Positions 27,148-34,392 of a stretch of DNA of 64,000 nucleotides are shown one piece after another (the stretch's first letter is position 1; each line of letters starts with the position of its first letter). The stretch covers positions 62,001-126,000 of the forward strand of contig JALQYQ010000030.1 in assembly GCA_023262855.1 (NCBI GenBank), read 5' to 3'. A program made the translations under genes and the position numbers. Source of the stretch: Crocinitomicaceae bacterium. Lineage in GTDB: Bacteria; Bacteroidota; Bacteroidia; Flavobacteriales_D; Crocinitomicaceae. Under the pieces are notes generated by a model. The model saw nothing but the letters and a program-made list of their open reading frames with translations. It was not told the origin of the DNA and ran no database searches.

Positions 27148-29013
27148 TTATTTTGAAATAACGTAAATGCTATTTAAAAGATCCAACAAATATTTTCCTG
27201 AATTGTCGTAGTTACCTCCAAAATTGTACACTAAATCGAAGTTCGTTTTCTCTTTGCTGGTTTTCGAAGTAGTCAATTCCATTACTCCCGTTTTTCCACG
27301 CATCGCATCAATCAATTCATTTTCTTGCTCTGTGAAGAAATCTCTTGGGAAACCATCAATTGCTTTCGCCCAGTCAATTTGTCCGTACATGAAACCACTT
27401 TTCTTGGCCTTTTTCGCTTGTTTTGCAGAAAGTGCTTCGCTTCCATACCCGTTTGAGTGGTTTTTCGCCAAATCTTCGTCGTTTGTGAAAATGAACATTC
27501 CATTTTTGCTAATCATATATAACGGAGCCGCTTCAAGAATTGCATCTTCATACACCCAATAATCTCCCATGTTTTGGAAACGAGAAGTTAAACGAGCCAA
27601 GTGCTTCAACACTTTTTCAGGAATATCTGAACGCTCTGTGCTGAATCCCAATGTAAAAATTGGCATATCTTCTTCAGCGTCAACTTCTTTTTCATAATAT
27701 TCAAAGGTGTTCTCGTCGTAAATAAATTCAATTTTAGTCGTCTTAATTTTCTTAACACCGTTGAAGGTTCCAAACATACTTCCTTTGTACGTTCCGAATA
27801 ATGCGTCTTTGTTTACAAATTCATTCAACAATTCAATTGTCAACACATTTGCCGACATTTGTGGATTGCGTTCATCTGTTAAAATTGGCATAATTACTTT
27901 GTACGCTTGCTCGTATGCTTCACGCATGTTCACGTTGTAAGTAAAATATGCTGTATTGTTTTGGTTGATGTATTTCAGAATGTTTTTATCAAATTTTGAG
28001 TCATTCATCTTTTGATAAATCGATCCAAGTGCTTCTCCGTAACGAGCTTCCATTTTAAATTCAACCGAAGTTTCATTCAATAGTAAGTCGCCCATCAACA
28101 CATTTCCAGTGTACACTTCTTGCATGTCTTTGTACAAGGTTGGAAACATCGTTTGGAAATACCATAAACCTCTTGCTTCTTGAACGTTTCTAGAATTATC
28201 GAGGTAAAAAATACCTTCTGATGTATGCGTTAATTGTTCTGCAAAACGCGAATCAAATTTTACGAGATTCATTTTTTTGATCAACAACTCTTCACACAAA
28301 GCAGTTAAGAATTGATTTTGAAGTACAATTTGAACGCTATCACGCAGTTCGTAGTAATTTTTCTCGTTTGGATTTTCTTCTGCAGATGGAAAGTCATAAC
28401 CCGATTCAGGTTTTGATTCATCATCCATCTCTTCATAAATTTCTTCTTCTAAAATTTCTTCGTCTGATTCGATGCCTTCATCCATGCTATCTTCGCTGTA
28501 CCAAGGATTTTCATTTCCTCTAGCATACCAAATCGAATCAGTCATTTCATCAACAGTATTCATGTTTGGTTCAACACGAATAAGCAAGGCTGAATTTCCA
28601 GAAATGATTAAATTATTGAAATAAGACGTGTAAAATTCTGTTCCTGGATAAGGACTTTTTACTTGCTCAAAATCATCGAAAACTTCGAACAATTGTTTTT
28701 TGTCTTTGATACCAAAGGTGAAACCTGAAACTTCGTATGTTTCACCGCGACCATAAAACACATTTAATTTTTGGTCAAAATCGATTCCAGATTCTTTGAT
28801 TGTTTTCCCTGAAGTTGATCCATCAAATAATTCTTGTTGAACCTCTTCCATAAAGTCATATTTCACAAGATCATCAAGTGAGACTTTTTGCAATAACGAA
28901 ATGTTGTTGATACTGAAAACAGTAACAGCATCTTTGGGAATCAGTTCCTCCGATTTTTGTGCGAGGACGAAACCTCCGAATAGCACGAAGGAAATGACAG
29001 GGAATAGCTTCAT
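27148..29013 (-). CDS. DUF4836-like exported protein
   Basis: A 621-residue exported protein. The start at 29013 (MKLFPVISFVLFGGFVLAQ) is preferred because it opens a proper signal peptide; the longest frame begins six codons earlier at a GTG. The mature N-terminus LIPKDAVTVFSINNISLLQKV resembles the DUF4836 family of Bacteroidota (a lipid-anchored or periplasmic group of unknown role). A very acidic linker (about residues 165-215, many Glu/Asp) separates the first domain from the rest. It sits between a lipoprotein gene upstream and a possible paralogue downstream. The role is unknown; surface or periplasmic location is inferred. Confidence 0.65.
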   Translation of the reverse strand: MKLFPVISFVLFGGFVLAQKSEELIPKDAVTVFSINNISLLQKVSLDDLVKYDFMEEVQQELFDGSTSGKTIKESGIDFDQKLNVFYGRGETYEVSGFTFGIKDKKQLFEVFDDFEQVKSPYPGTEFYTSYFNNLIISGNSALLIRVEPNMNTVDEMTDSIWYARGNENPWYSEDSMDEGIESDEEILEEEIYEEMDDESKPESGYDFPSAEENPNEKNYYELRDSVQIVLQNQFLTALCEELLIKKMNLVKFDSRFAEQLTHTSEGIFYLDNSRNVQEARGLWYFQTMFPTLYKDMQEVYTGNVLMGDLLLNETSVEFKMEARYGEALGSIYQKMNDSKFDKNILKYINQNNTAYFTYNVNMREAYEQAYKVIMPILTDERNPQMSANVLTIELLNEFVNKDALFGTYKGSMFGTFNGVKKIKTTKIEFIYDENTFEYYEKEVDAEEDMPIFTLGFSTERSDIPEKVLKHLARLTSRFQNMGDYWVYEDAILEAAPLYMISKNGMFIFTNDEDLAKNHSNGYGSEALSAKQAKKAKKSGFMYGQIDWAKAIDGFPRDFFTEQENELIDAMRGKTGVMELTTSKTSKEKTNFDLVYNFGGNYDNSGKYLLDLLNSIYVISK

Positions 29014-29076
29014 TTGTAAGCGTAAAATCACTTTGTTTATACTAAAATCTTCTGCGAATTTACGAAAATAAAATGT

Positions 29077-29757
29077 CTAATTCTTGATTGGAGACAGATA
29101 GATGCTATTTTCTAAAATATTCGAATTTTGCGTCAAGGCATATGGGTTCGTTTTTATCATTACAGCCATCTTGTTTTTTGATAAAACTGCCGCTGTATTG
29201 TCGAATTTCTCTACCGGACGCTCGAAACGTGTAATGGATGTATAATTTCCTTGCTTCATCAATTCGATATCTTCTGACTTAATTTCTTTAGTTTTTTTAA
29301 CAGTTATCTCCGGAATTGAGCGTGTCATTTTAGTTCCGTCCCAACTCAACCAATTGTGATCCAATTCAGGGATGTTTTTTTCTTTGCTTTCTTCTTCAAT
29401 AACATCTTTCAACGCATTTTGAAGGGCAATTACACTCGTAAAATCACACTGTAATTTGAAAATATAATTTGTAAAATCTGATTCTATCGTAACGTTTGAA
29501 ATCCCAGTTTTAGCAGATAATTTTTTCTTAAACGAAACAATGCGTTCCTCCATTTCTGGAATACTTGGCACTTTTTTGCCGTCCAAACTATCCAAAGCCA
29601 AAATTGAATTGATTTTCACTTTGCTCGAACTTAGATTAATCGTGTATTTCAACGTTCCGCTTCCATCATTTTTCAATGAAATATCATCAATGATTTCAAT
29701 GCAAGACGTTAAACCTAGAAACGAAAAGATGAGCAAGAAAGAATAAAAAAGTTTCAT
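29077..29757 (-). CDS. Lipoprotein of unknown function
   Basis: A 226-residue protein with a signal peptide and lipobox, FSFLGLTSC, giving lipidated Cys19. The mature part begins IEIIDDISLKNDGSGTLKYTI, a beta-rich start with alternating residues seen in many small envelope lipoproteins. No family recognised with confidence. It is the first gene of a minus-strand trio with the DUF4836-like gene and its possible paralogue. A consensus TAAATTTG element ends four bases before the ATG, so the transcript may be leaderless. Confidence 0.65.
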   Translation of the reverse strand: MKLFYSFLLIFSFLGLTSCIEIIDDISLKNDGSGTLKYTINLSSSKVKINSILALDSLDGKKVPSIPEMEERIVSFKKKLSAKTGISNVTIESDFTNYIFKLQCDFTSVIALQNALKDVIEEESKEKNIPELDHNWLSWDGTKMTRSIPEITVKKTKEIKSEDIELMKQGNYTSITRFERPVEKFDNTAAVLSKNKMAVMIKTNPYALTQNSNILENSIYLSPIKN

Positions 29758-29761
29758 ACAG

Positions 29762-29769
29762 CAAATTTA
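29762..29769 (-). promoter_or_regulatory. -7 promoter element TAAATTTG for the lipoprotein gene
   Basis: Exact TAnnTTTG match on the minus strand with only four bases (29758-29761) between it and the ATG at 29757. Confidence 0.5.
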
Positions 29770-29811
29770 GACAATTTCCGCTTAGGCAAAAACAATACCA
29801 AAGAATTACAT

Positions 29812-29846
29812 ATTCGTAATTCGTAATTCGTAATTCGTAATTCGTA
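29812..29846. repeat. Heptanucleotide tandem repeat, five copies of ATTCGTA
   Basis: Five exact head-to-tail copies of ATTCGTA, followed by ATTT. It lies in the gap between the divergent lipoprotein and ridA genes. Confidence 0.97.
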
Positions 29847-29859
29847 ATTTTATTTCATA

Positions 29860-29915
29860 ATCACAAATCACAAATCACAAATCACAAATCACAAATCACA
29901 AATCACAAATCACAA
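29860..29915. repeat. Heptanucleotide tandem repeat, eight copies of ATCACAA
   Basis: Eight exact copies of ATCACAA begin 14 bases (two heptads) after the ATTCGTA array. The two arrays have the same unit length but unrelated units. Confidence 0.97.
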
Positions 29916-29952
29916 ATCGGCAAAGCCGCAAGGGTTTTTCCAAATTCTCTAG

Positions 29953-29960
29953 TATATTTG
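29953..29960 (+). promoter_or_regulatory. -7 promoter element TATATTTG for the ridA operon
   Basis: Exact TAnnTTTG match 16 bases before the ATG at 29977, just after the repeat arrays. Confidence 0.55.
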
Positions 29961-29976
29961 CACAAAATTCAATTTT

Positions 29977-30411
29977 ATGTCTGAACAATCACGCATCTCG
30001 ACAGAAAGAGCACCGAAACCGGTTGGTTTGTATCCACATGCACGTAAAGTGGGGAATTTGTTGTTTTTATCAGGTGTTGGACCACGTGTTGCTGGCTCTG
30101 ATGCTACTGATTCTGAAGTTCCAGGTTTAAAATTGGATAAGAATGGAAATTTCATTGAATTCGATTTCGAAGCACAATGTAGAAGCGTTTTTGACAACGT
30201 TCGCATTATTTTGGAAGAATCAGGATCGAGCTGGGATAAATTGGTAGATGTAACTGTTTTTCTGGTGAACATGAAACGTGATTTTCATACTTACAATCGA
30301 GTATATGCCGAGTATTTCAAAGATAACTTGCCTTGTAGAACAACTTGTGAAATCAACTCACTACCAACACCGATTGCTATTGAATTAAAATGTATCGCAA
30401 CTATTGATTAA
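29977..30411 (+). CDS. RidA-family protein resembling 2-aminomuconate deaminase
   Basis: A 144-residue YjgF/YER057c/UK114 (RidA) superfamily protein, which as a trimer hydrolyses reactive enamines or imines. KPVGLYPHARKVGNLLFLSGVGPR (opening), DFEAQCRSVFDNVRIILEESGSSWD and the end LPTPIAIELKCIATI are closer, from memory, to the 2-aminomuconate deaminases of aromatic amine and kynurenine degradation than to housekeeping RidA: there is an insertion after GPR and the catalytic region reads CRTTCEINSLP with Arg and Glu in the usual places. No other kynurenine gene is adjacent. It heads a tight three-gene run with a TPR protein and a methyltransferase. Confidence 0.8.
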   Translation: MSEQSRISTERAPKPVGLYPHARKVGNLLFLSGVGPRVAGSDATDSEVPGLKLDKNGNFIEFDFEAQCRSVFDNVRIILEESGSSWDKLVDVTVFLVNMKRDFHTYNRVYAEYFKDNLPCRTTCEINSLPTPIAIELKCIATID

Positions 30412-30413
30412 TT

Positions 30414-30995
30414 ATGAGAGGATTTATTATTCGCTGCATTGTCGCAGCTGTCGCACTTTTCTTTAATGTTTACTTATTTGTTTCTGGTCACTGGGGCTGG
30501 GGAATTACTTTCATCTTTGTTACTGCATTGGTTGGTTTGTCATTTTTCAGAAATGAAAACATGATTTTGGCCTTGAACCAAATGCGCGTTGGAAATACGG
30601 ACAAAGCAAAATATTACATCAACAAAATTTCACATCCACAGTTGTTGCCTAAAAAACAACATGCTTACGTGATTTTCTTGCAAGCAGTAATGAATACACA
30701 AGAATTTGGTTTCACAAAAAGTGAGCAATACTTGCGTAAAGCGATTGGTTTGGGATTAAGAACAGGACAGGACAACGCGGTTGCTCGTATGCACCTTGCT
30801 GGAATCTGTATGCAAACTGGTCGTAAGGCAGAAGCTGAAAAATTGTTGGCAGAAGCAAAGAAAATGGACAATACAGGCATGTTGAAGGACCAAATCAAAT
30901 TGATGTTGGATCAAATGAAAATGGCACCTTCAAAAAATCAAATGCGTCAAGCGCAAATGATGGGTGGACGCAAAAAGATGCCACGCGCACGTTAA
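30414..30995 (+). CDS. Small membrane protein with tetratricopeptide-like repeats
   Basis: A 193-residue protein: two N-terminal membrane helices (IIRCIVAAVALFFNVYLFV and WGITFIFVTALVGLSFF) followed by a helical region with TPR-like pairs (NMILALNQMRVGNTDKAKYY, ARMHLAGICMQTGRKAEAEK) and a basic Met/Gln/Lys-rich tail ending KKMPRAR. It is a Bacteroidota protein type without a defined role. It begins two bases after ridA and six bases before the methyltransferase, so it is translationally close to both. Confidence 0.75.
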   Translation: MRGFIIRCIVAAVALFFNVYLFVSGHWGWGITFIFVTALVGLSFFRNENMILALNQMRVGNTDKAKYYINKISHPQLLPKKQHAYVIFLQAVMNTQEFGFTKSEQYLRKAIGLGLRTGQDNAVARMHLAGICMQTGRKAEAEKLLAEAKKMDNTGMLKDQIKLMLDQMKMAPSKNQMRQAQMMGGRKKMPRAR

Positions 30996-31001
30996 TCGTC
31001 A

Positions 31002-31853
31002 ATGTCTGAAAAAAATAGAATCTACGCGCAATCATGGGATAACTATGAATTGATCGATGCTGGCGGTGGTAAAAAATTGGAGCGTTGGGGTTCAATTATC
31101 ACGATTCGACCAGAAGTTCAAGCGTATTTCAAATCCGAAAAAACATTCAAAGAATGGGAGCAAATGGCGCACTTGGAATTTATTTCCAAAGGTGGTCAAT
31201 CGGGTAGTTGGAAAAAATTAAAGCCGAATGTTTCGGATGATTGGGAAATTGGCTATAAAACGCTCAATTTTCAGCTGGAATTAACGAAATTCAAACACTT
31301 AGGCTTGTTTCCGGAGCAACAAATCAATTGGGATTTCATTGCTTCCAATCTAAAAAAAGAGGATAAATTCTTAAACTTGTTTGCATACACTGGAGCTGCT
31401 TCTCTTGCCGCGAAAACGAGTGGGGCAGAGGTTTTTCATGTGGATTCAGTCAAACAATTGATTTCATGGGCGAAAGTGAACATGGAAAAAAGTGAGTTGA
31501 CGGATGTGAAATGGGTCTTGGAGGATGCGTTGAAATTTGCAGCTCGCGAACAAAAACGCGGAAACAAGTACAAAGGAATCATCATGGATCCACCAGCTTG
31601 GGGACTCGGAGCCAAAGGTGAAAAGTGGAAATTAGAAGATAAAATTGAAGAATTGATTTCTACCGCTGCTTCAATCTTGCGTCACGATGGTTTTCTATTA
31701 ATGAATACGTATTCTCCAACAATTGACGCACGAAGAATCAATCTTTTAGCAGGAAGGTACTTCCCAAAACGCAACATCAACGTGAAAGAACTGTGGATGA
31801 AAACCACAACTGGAAAGGAATTGTATTACGGGATATTGTTGAAGGTGAATTAA
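31002..31853 (+). CDS. Class I SAM-dependent methyltransferase (RlmI/RsmC-like family)
   Basis: A 283-residue Rossmann methyltransferase, probably acting on RNA. An N-terminal all-beta part (YAQSWDNYELIDAGGGKKLE, WGSIITIRPEVQAYF) precedes the SAM fold: FLNLFAYTGAASLAA (motif I, about 123-137), VFHVDSVKQLISWA (motif II), and the catalytic-type IIMDPPAWGLG (motif IV, about 192-202), the DPPxxG pattern of the 23S rRNA cytosine/guanine methyltransferases with this layout. There is no PUA domain or Cys in the motif VI position that I can identify, so the exact base is unknown. Last gene of the ridA run. Confidence 0.8.
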   Translation: MSEKNRIYAQSWDNYELIDAGGGKKLERWGSIITIRPEVQAYFKSEKTFKEWEQMAHLEFISKGGQSGSWKKLKPNVSDDWEIGYKTLNFQLELTKFKHLGLFPEQQINWDFIASNLKKEDKFLNLFAYTGAASLAAKTSGAEVFHVDSVKQLISWAKVNMEKSELTDVKWVLEDALKFAAREQKRGNKYKGIIMDPPAWGLGAKGEKWKLEDKIEELISTAASILRHDGFLLMNTYSPTIDARRINLLAGRYFPKRNINVKELWMKTTTGKELYYGILLKVN

Positions 31854-31878
31854 GTTCATCACTCTTCGTTCATCACTC
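31854..31878. repeat. Direct repeat of GTTCATCACTC with 14-bp period
   Basis: Two exact copies of GTTCATCACTC at 31854-31864 and 31868-31878. The 14-bp offset equals two heptads, echoing the 7-bp arrays at 29.8 kb. It fills the gap between two convergent genes. Confidence 0.85.
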
Positions 31879-31899
31879 CTTTTTACTTTTCCCTTGTAG

Positions 31900-32841
31900 C
31901 TAATAACTAAAATGTTCAATAATTTTATCCGCTAAAACATCACTCAATTTAAAATAACTTTCCTCCGTCCAACCACCAACATGAGGTGAAAGAATGACTT
32001 TGTCAGAGTTTAATAAATACGAGAAATCTGCTGGAATTTCTTGTTCAAAAAAGGATTCAAAACTTGTTTTTTCATATTCTAAAACATCAAGTCCTGCACC
32101 AAGCACTTTTCCAGCTTCCATGGCTTTTACCAAAGCAGCCGTTTCAACGATTTTTCCTCTTGACAAATTCAACAAGAAAATTGGCTTTTGAATTTTAGCG
32201 AAGAATTGCTCGTTGGCCATAAATAGCGTTTCATTGTTTTGCGGAATATGAAAACTAATCACATCAGCATTTTTCAATATAGCGTTAAGTGTACATTCCA
32301 TCACGAAATGATCACCAAAGTTCTTTTTGTATTTATCGTAGGCCATTAATTTGACATCGAAACCACGTAGTTTTTTCGCAAAAGCACTTCCGTTGTTTCC
32401 ATAACCAATGATTCCAACTGTTTTTCCATCCAGTTCCAAACCACGATTTCCTTCACGATCCCATTTTCCTATACGTACATCACGATCAGCCGTATGCAAT
32501 TTGTTCATGAGAGCCAATAACATTCCTAAGGCGTGTTCACCAACTGCATTTCGGTTTCCCTCTGGAGCGTTAAACAACGCAATTCCACGTTTTTTGCAAT
32601 AGCGTTCGTCGATGTTTTCCATTCCAGCGCCAGAACGAGCGATGAACTTTAACTGAGGAGCAAATTGCAAAAACTCTTCATTCATGGTAAAACGTGAACG
32701 GATTACAATTCCTTCAACTTGTGATGCCGCTTTTAAACATTCATCTTTCGAAAATTGAGAGGCATCAATGCATTCATGTCCCAAAGCACTCAAACGCTCG
32801 GCAAGAATTGGATGAACTGTATCAAGAAAAAGTATGTTCAT
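31900..32841 (-). CDS. D-isomer 2-hydroxyacid dehydrogenase (SerA-like)
   Basis: A 313-residue NAD-dependent dehydrogenase. The nucleotide-binding motif GIIGYGNNGSAFAKKLRG is near 143-160; catalytic residues in the family pattern are Arg in LLNLSRGKIV (about 228), a Glu in GAGLDVLEYE, and His in LSPHVGGWTEES (about 284). The short length without an ACT domain and the N-terminus MNILFLDTVHP match the phosphoglycerate-dehydrogenase-like branch, which can act on 3-phosphoglycerate, glyoxylate or other 2-oxo acids; the specificity is not decided by sequence. It is not next to serC, which weakens a serine-synthesis claim. Monocistronic on the minus strand. Confidence 0.82.
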   Translation of the reverse strand: MNILFLDTVHPILAERLSALGHECIDASQFSKDECLKAASQVEGIVIRSRFTMNEEFLQFAPQLKFIARSGAGMENIDERYCKKRGIALFNAPEGNRNAVGEHALGMLLALMNKLHTADRDVRIGKWDREGNRGLELDGKTVGIIGYGNNGSAFAKKLRGFDVKLMAYDKYKKNFGDHFVMECTLNAILKNADVISFHIPQNNETLFMANEQFFAKIQKPIFLLNLSRGKIVETAALVKAMEAGKVLGAGLDVLEYEKTSFESFFEQEIPADFSYLLNSDKVILSPHVGGWTEESYFKLSDVLADKIIEHFSY

Positions 32842-32897
32842 AAAGAAGAATTGTTACTCAAAGAAAATAAAAAAAATGAGGAAAAGGATAACTAAAA

Positions 32898-32938
32898 ATT
32901 CGTATCTAAAATCTAACTCTAAGATCTATCATCTAAAT
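32898..32938. repeat. Degenerate heptad repeat, one ATTCGTA then five TCTA-type units
   Basis: ATTCGTA at 32898-32904 is the same unit as in the 29.8-kb array. Overlapping its last base, five 7-base units follow in phase from 32904: ATCTAAA, ATCTAAC, TCTAAGA, TCTATCA and TCTAAAT. The last unit runs into the mgtE stop codon (32933-32935). Confidence 0.7.
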
Positions 32939-34285
32939 ATGATACAACAACATCCCAACGGTAAAGTAGATGAACAAACCTACAATGTCGTTTAGTGTTG
33001 TTACGAAAGGTCCAGTTGCTAAGGCTGGATCTATTTTGTAGTGATTTAAGACCAATGGAATCAAGGTGCCGAAGATGGCGGCGAAAATAATTACAGTGAA
33101 CAATGAAATACTTACGACCATTCCTAAGGTTCCATTTTCAAAGTAATAGGCAATTCCAAATATCATTGCGGATAACAATAATCCATTGACCAAGGCGACA
33201 ATAGCTTCTTTCGACAATTTTTGCAAAATACTGCCGAATTGATCGTTTCCTTTTGCCAATGATTGAACAACAATCGCTGATGACTGAACACCAACATTTC
33301 CACCCATTGCAGTAATCAATGGAATAAAGAATGCGAGTGCAGGAACTTTTGTGATTCCACCTTCAAAACTTGCAATCACTTGCGCTCCTAGTGTTCCGCC
33401 CAACATGGCGATGATTAACCAAGGAATGCGTGCACGCGTGATACGCCAAACACTAAATGTTGACTCAATACGCTCAGAGATACCCGAAGCTAATTGGAAA
33501 TCTTTATCTGCTTCTTCCTTGATGACATCAACAACGTCATCCAAGGTAATTCGACCAACCAATTTGTTTTGCAAATCGACAACAGGTACAGAAACCAAAT
33601 CGTATTTTTCCATGACTTTCGCAACCGCTTCGCTATCGTCGGAAGTTTTCACCGAAATGATGTTTTTTCCTTGGTATAAATCGATGATTTTCGTTTTCGG
33701 TGAAGCAAATAACAAACGTTTCAGGGAAAGAACACCAACAAGTTTATTTAAATCGTCAACAACATAGATTGTATACACCTTTTCAACATCTTCTGCTTGT
33801 CGGCGTAATTCAACCAAGCAACGATCTACTGGCCAATCCAGTTTCGCTTGAATGAACTCTTTTTGCATCAAACCACCGGCAGTGTCTTCATCGTAATTCA
33901 ACAAGTCAACAATGTCCTCAGCGGCTTCGTCATCTTCCATTTGAGAAATGACTTCTTGAATTTGTTCATCCGATAAATCTCCAAGGATGTCGGCAGCATC
34001 ATCGGAATCCAAATTTTCAAGCTGATCTGCAATTTCTTTTGATGAAAGTGAAGCCAAGAAGCGATCGCGCACTTCTTCTTCCAATTCCATCAAAACATCG
34101 GCTTGAACCTCTTCGTCTAATTGGAAGTAAATGTATTTAGCTTCCTCATTGGACAATTTATCCAGGATTTCTGCGATGTCAGCAAAGTGTAATTCTAAAA
34201 TGTTCTCGCGAATCCAAAAGACATCCTGCTCCGCTATTTTTAAGCGAAGAATTTCAAGAAAGTCTTTGGTGAGTTCGAAACGCAT
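32933..34285 (-). CDS. mgtE: Magnesium transporter MgtE
   Basis: A 450-residue Mg2+ channel of the inner membrane. The order is the usual one: an N-terminal helical superhelix with Leu/Glu/Asp repeats (HFADIAEILDKLSNEEAKY, DAADILGDLSDEQIQ, about 10-135), a pair of CBS domains (TIYVVDDLNKLVGVLSL and VSVPVVDLQNKLVGRITLDD, about 140-260) that close the pore when Mg2+ is high, and five C-terminal membrane helices (PLITAMGGNVGVQSSAIVVQSL contains the pore-lining region). The length is normal. The ATG at 34285 has a consensus -7 element upstream. It is divergent from an antiporter gene, both concerned with ion balance. Confidence 0.95.
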   Translation of the reverse strand: MRFELTKDFLEILRLKIAEQDVFWIRENILELHFADIAEILDKLSNEEAKYIYFQLDEEVQADVLMELEEEVRDRFLASLSSKEIADQLENLDSDDAADILGDLSDEQIQEVISQMEDDEAAEDIVDLLNYDEDTAGGLMQKEFIQAKLDWPVDRCLVELRRQAEDVEKVYTIYVVDDLNKLVGVLSLKRLLFASPKTKIIDLYQGKNIISVKTSDDSEAVAKVMEKYDLVSVPVVDLQNKLVGRITLDDVVDVIKEEADKDFQLASGISERIESTFSVWRITRARIPWLIIAMLGGTLGAQVIASFEGGITKVPALAFFIPLITAMGGNVGVQSSAIVVQSLAKGNDQFGSILQKLSKEAIVALVNGLLLSAMIFGIAYYFENGTLGMVVSISLFTVIIFAAIFGTLIPLVLNHYKIDPALATGPFVTTLNDIVGLFIYFTVGMLLYHI

Positions 34286-34300
34286 TTAAAAGAATTTTTG

Positions 34301-34308
34301 CAAAGATA
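34301..34308 (-). promoter_or_regulatory. -7 promoter element TATCTTTG for mgtE
   Basis: Exact TAnnTTTG match on the minus strand, 15 bases before the ATG at 34285. Confidence 0.55.
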
Positions 34309-34362
34309 GGTTATTTCATCAGAATGATTAAAAGGAAGCGTGTGTAAAATCAATGAAACAAT

Positions 34363-34370
34363 TATCTTTG
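34363..34370 (+). promoter_or_regulatory. -7 promoter element TATCTTTG for the antiporter gene
   Basis: Exact TAnnTTTG match 22 bases before the ATG at 34393; identical in sequence to the divergent mgtE element. Confidence 0.55.
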
Positions 34371-34392
34371 ACACAAATTAATTAATTGGCAG

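Noticed and set aside
29812-29915. CRISPR array
   Set aside because: The units are only 7 bases, directly adjacent without spacers, and no cas gene is present.
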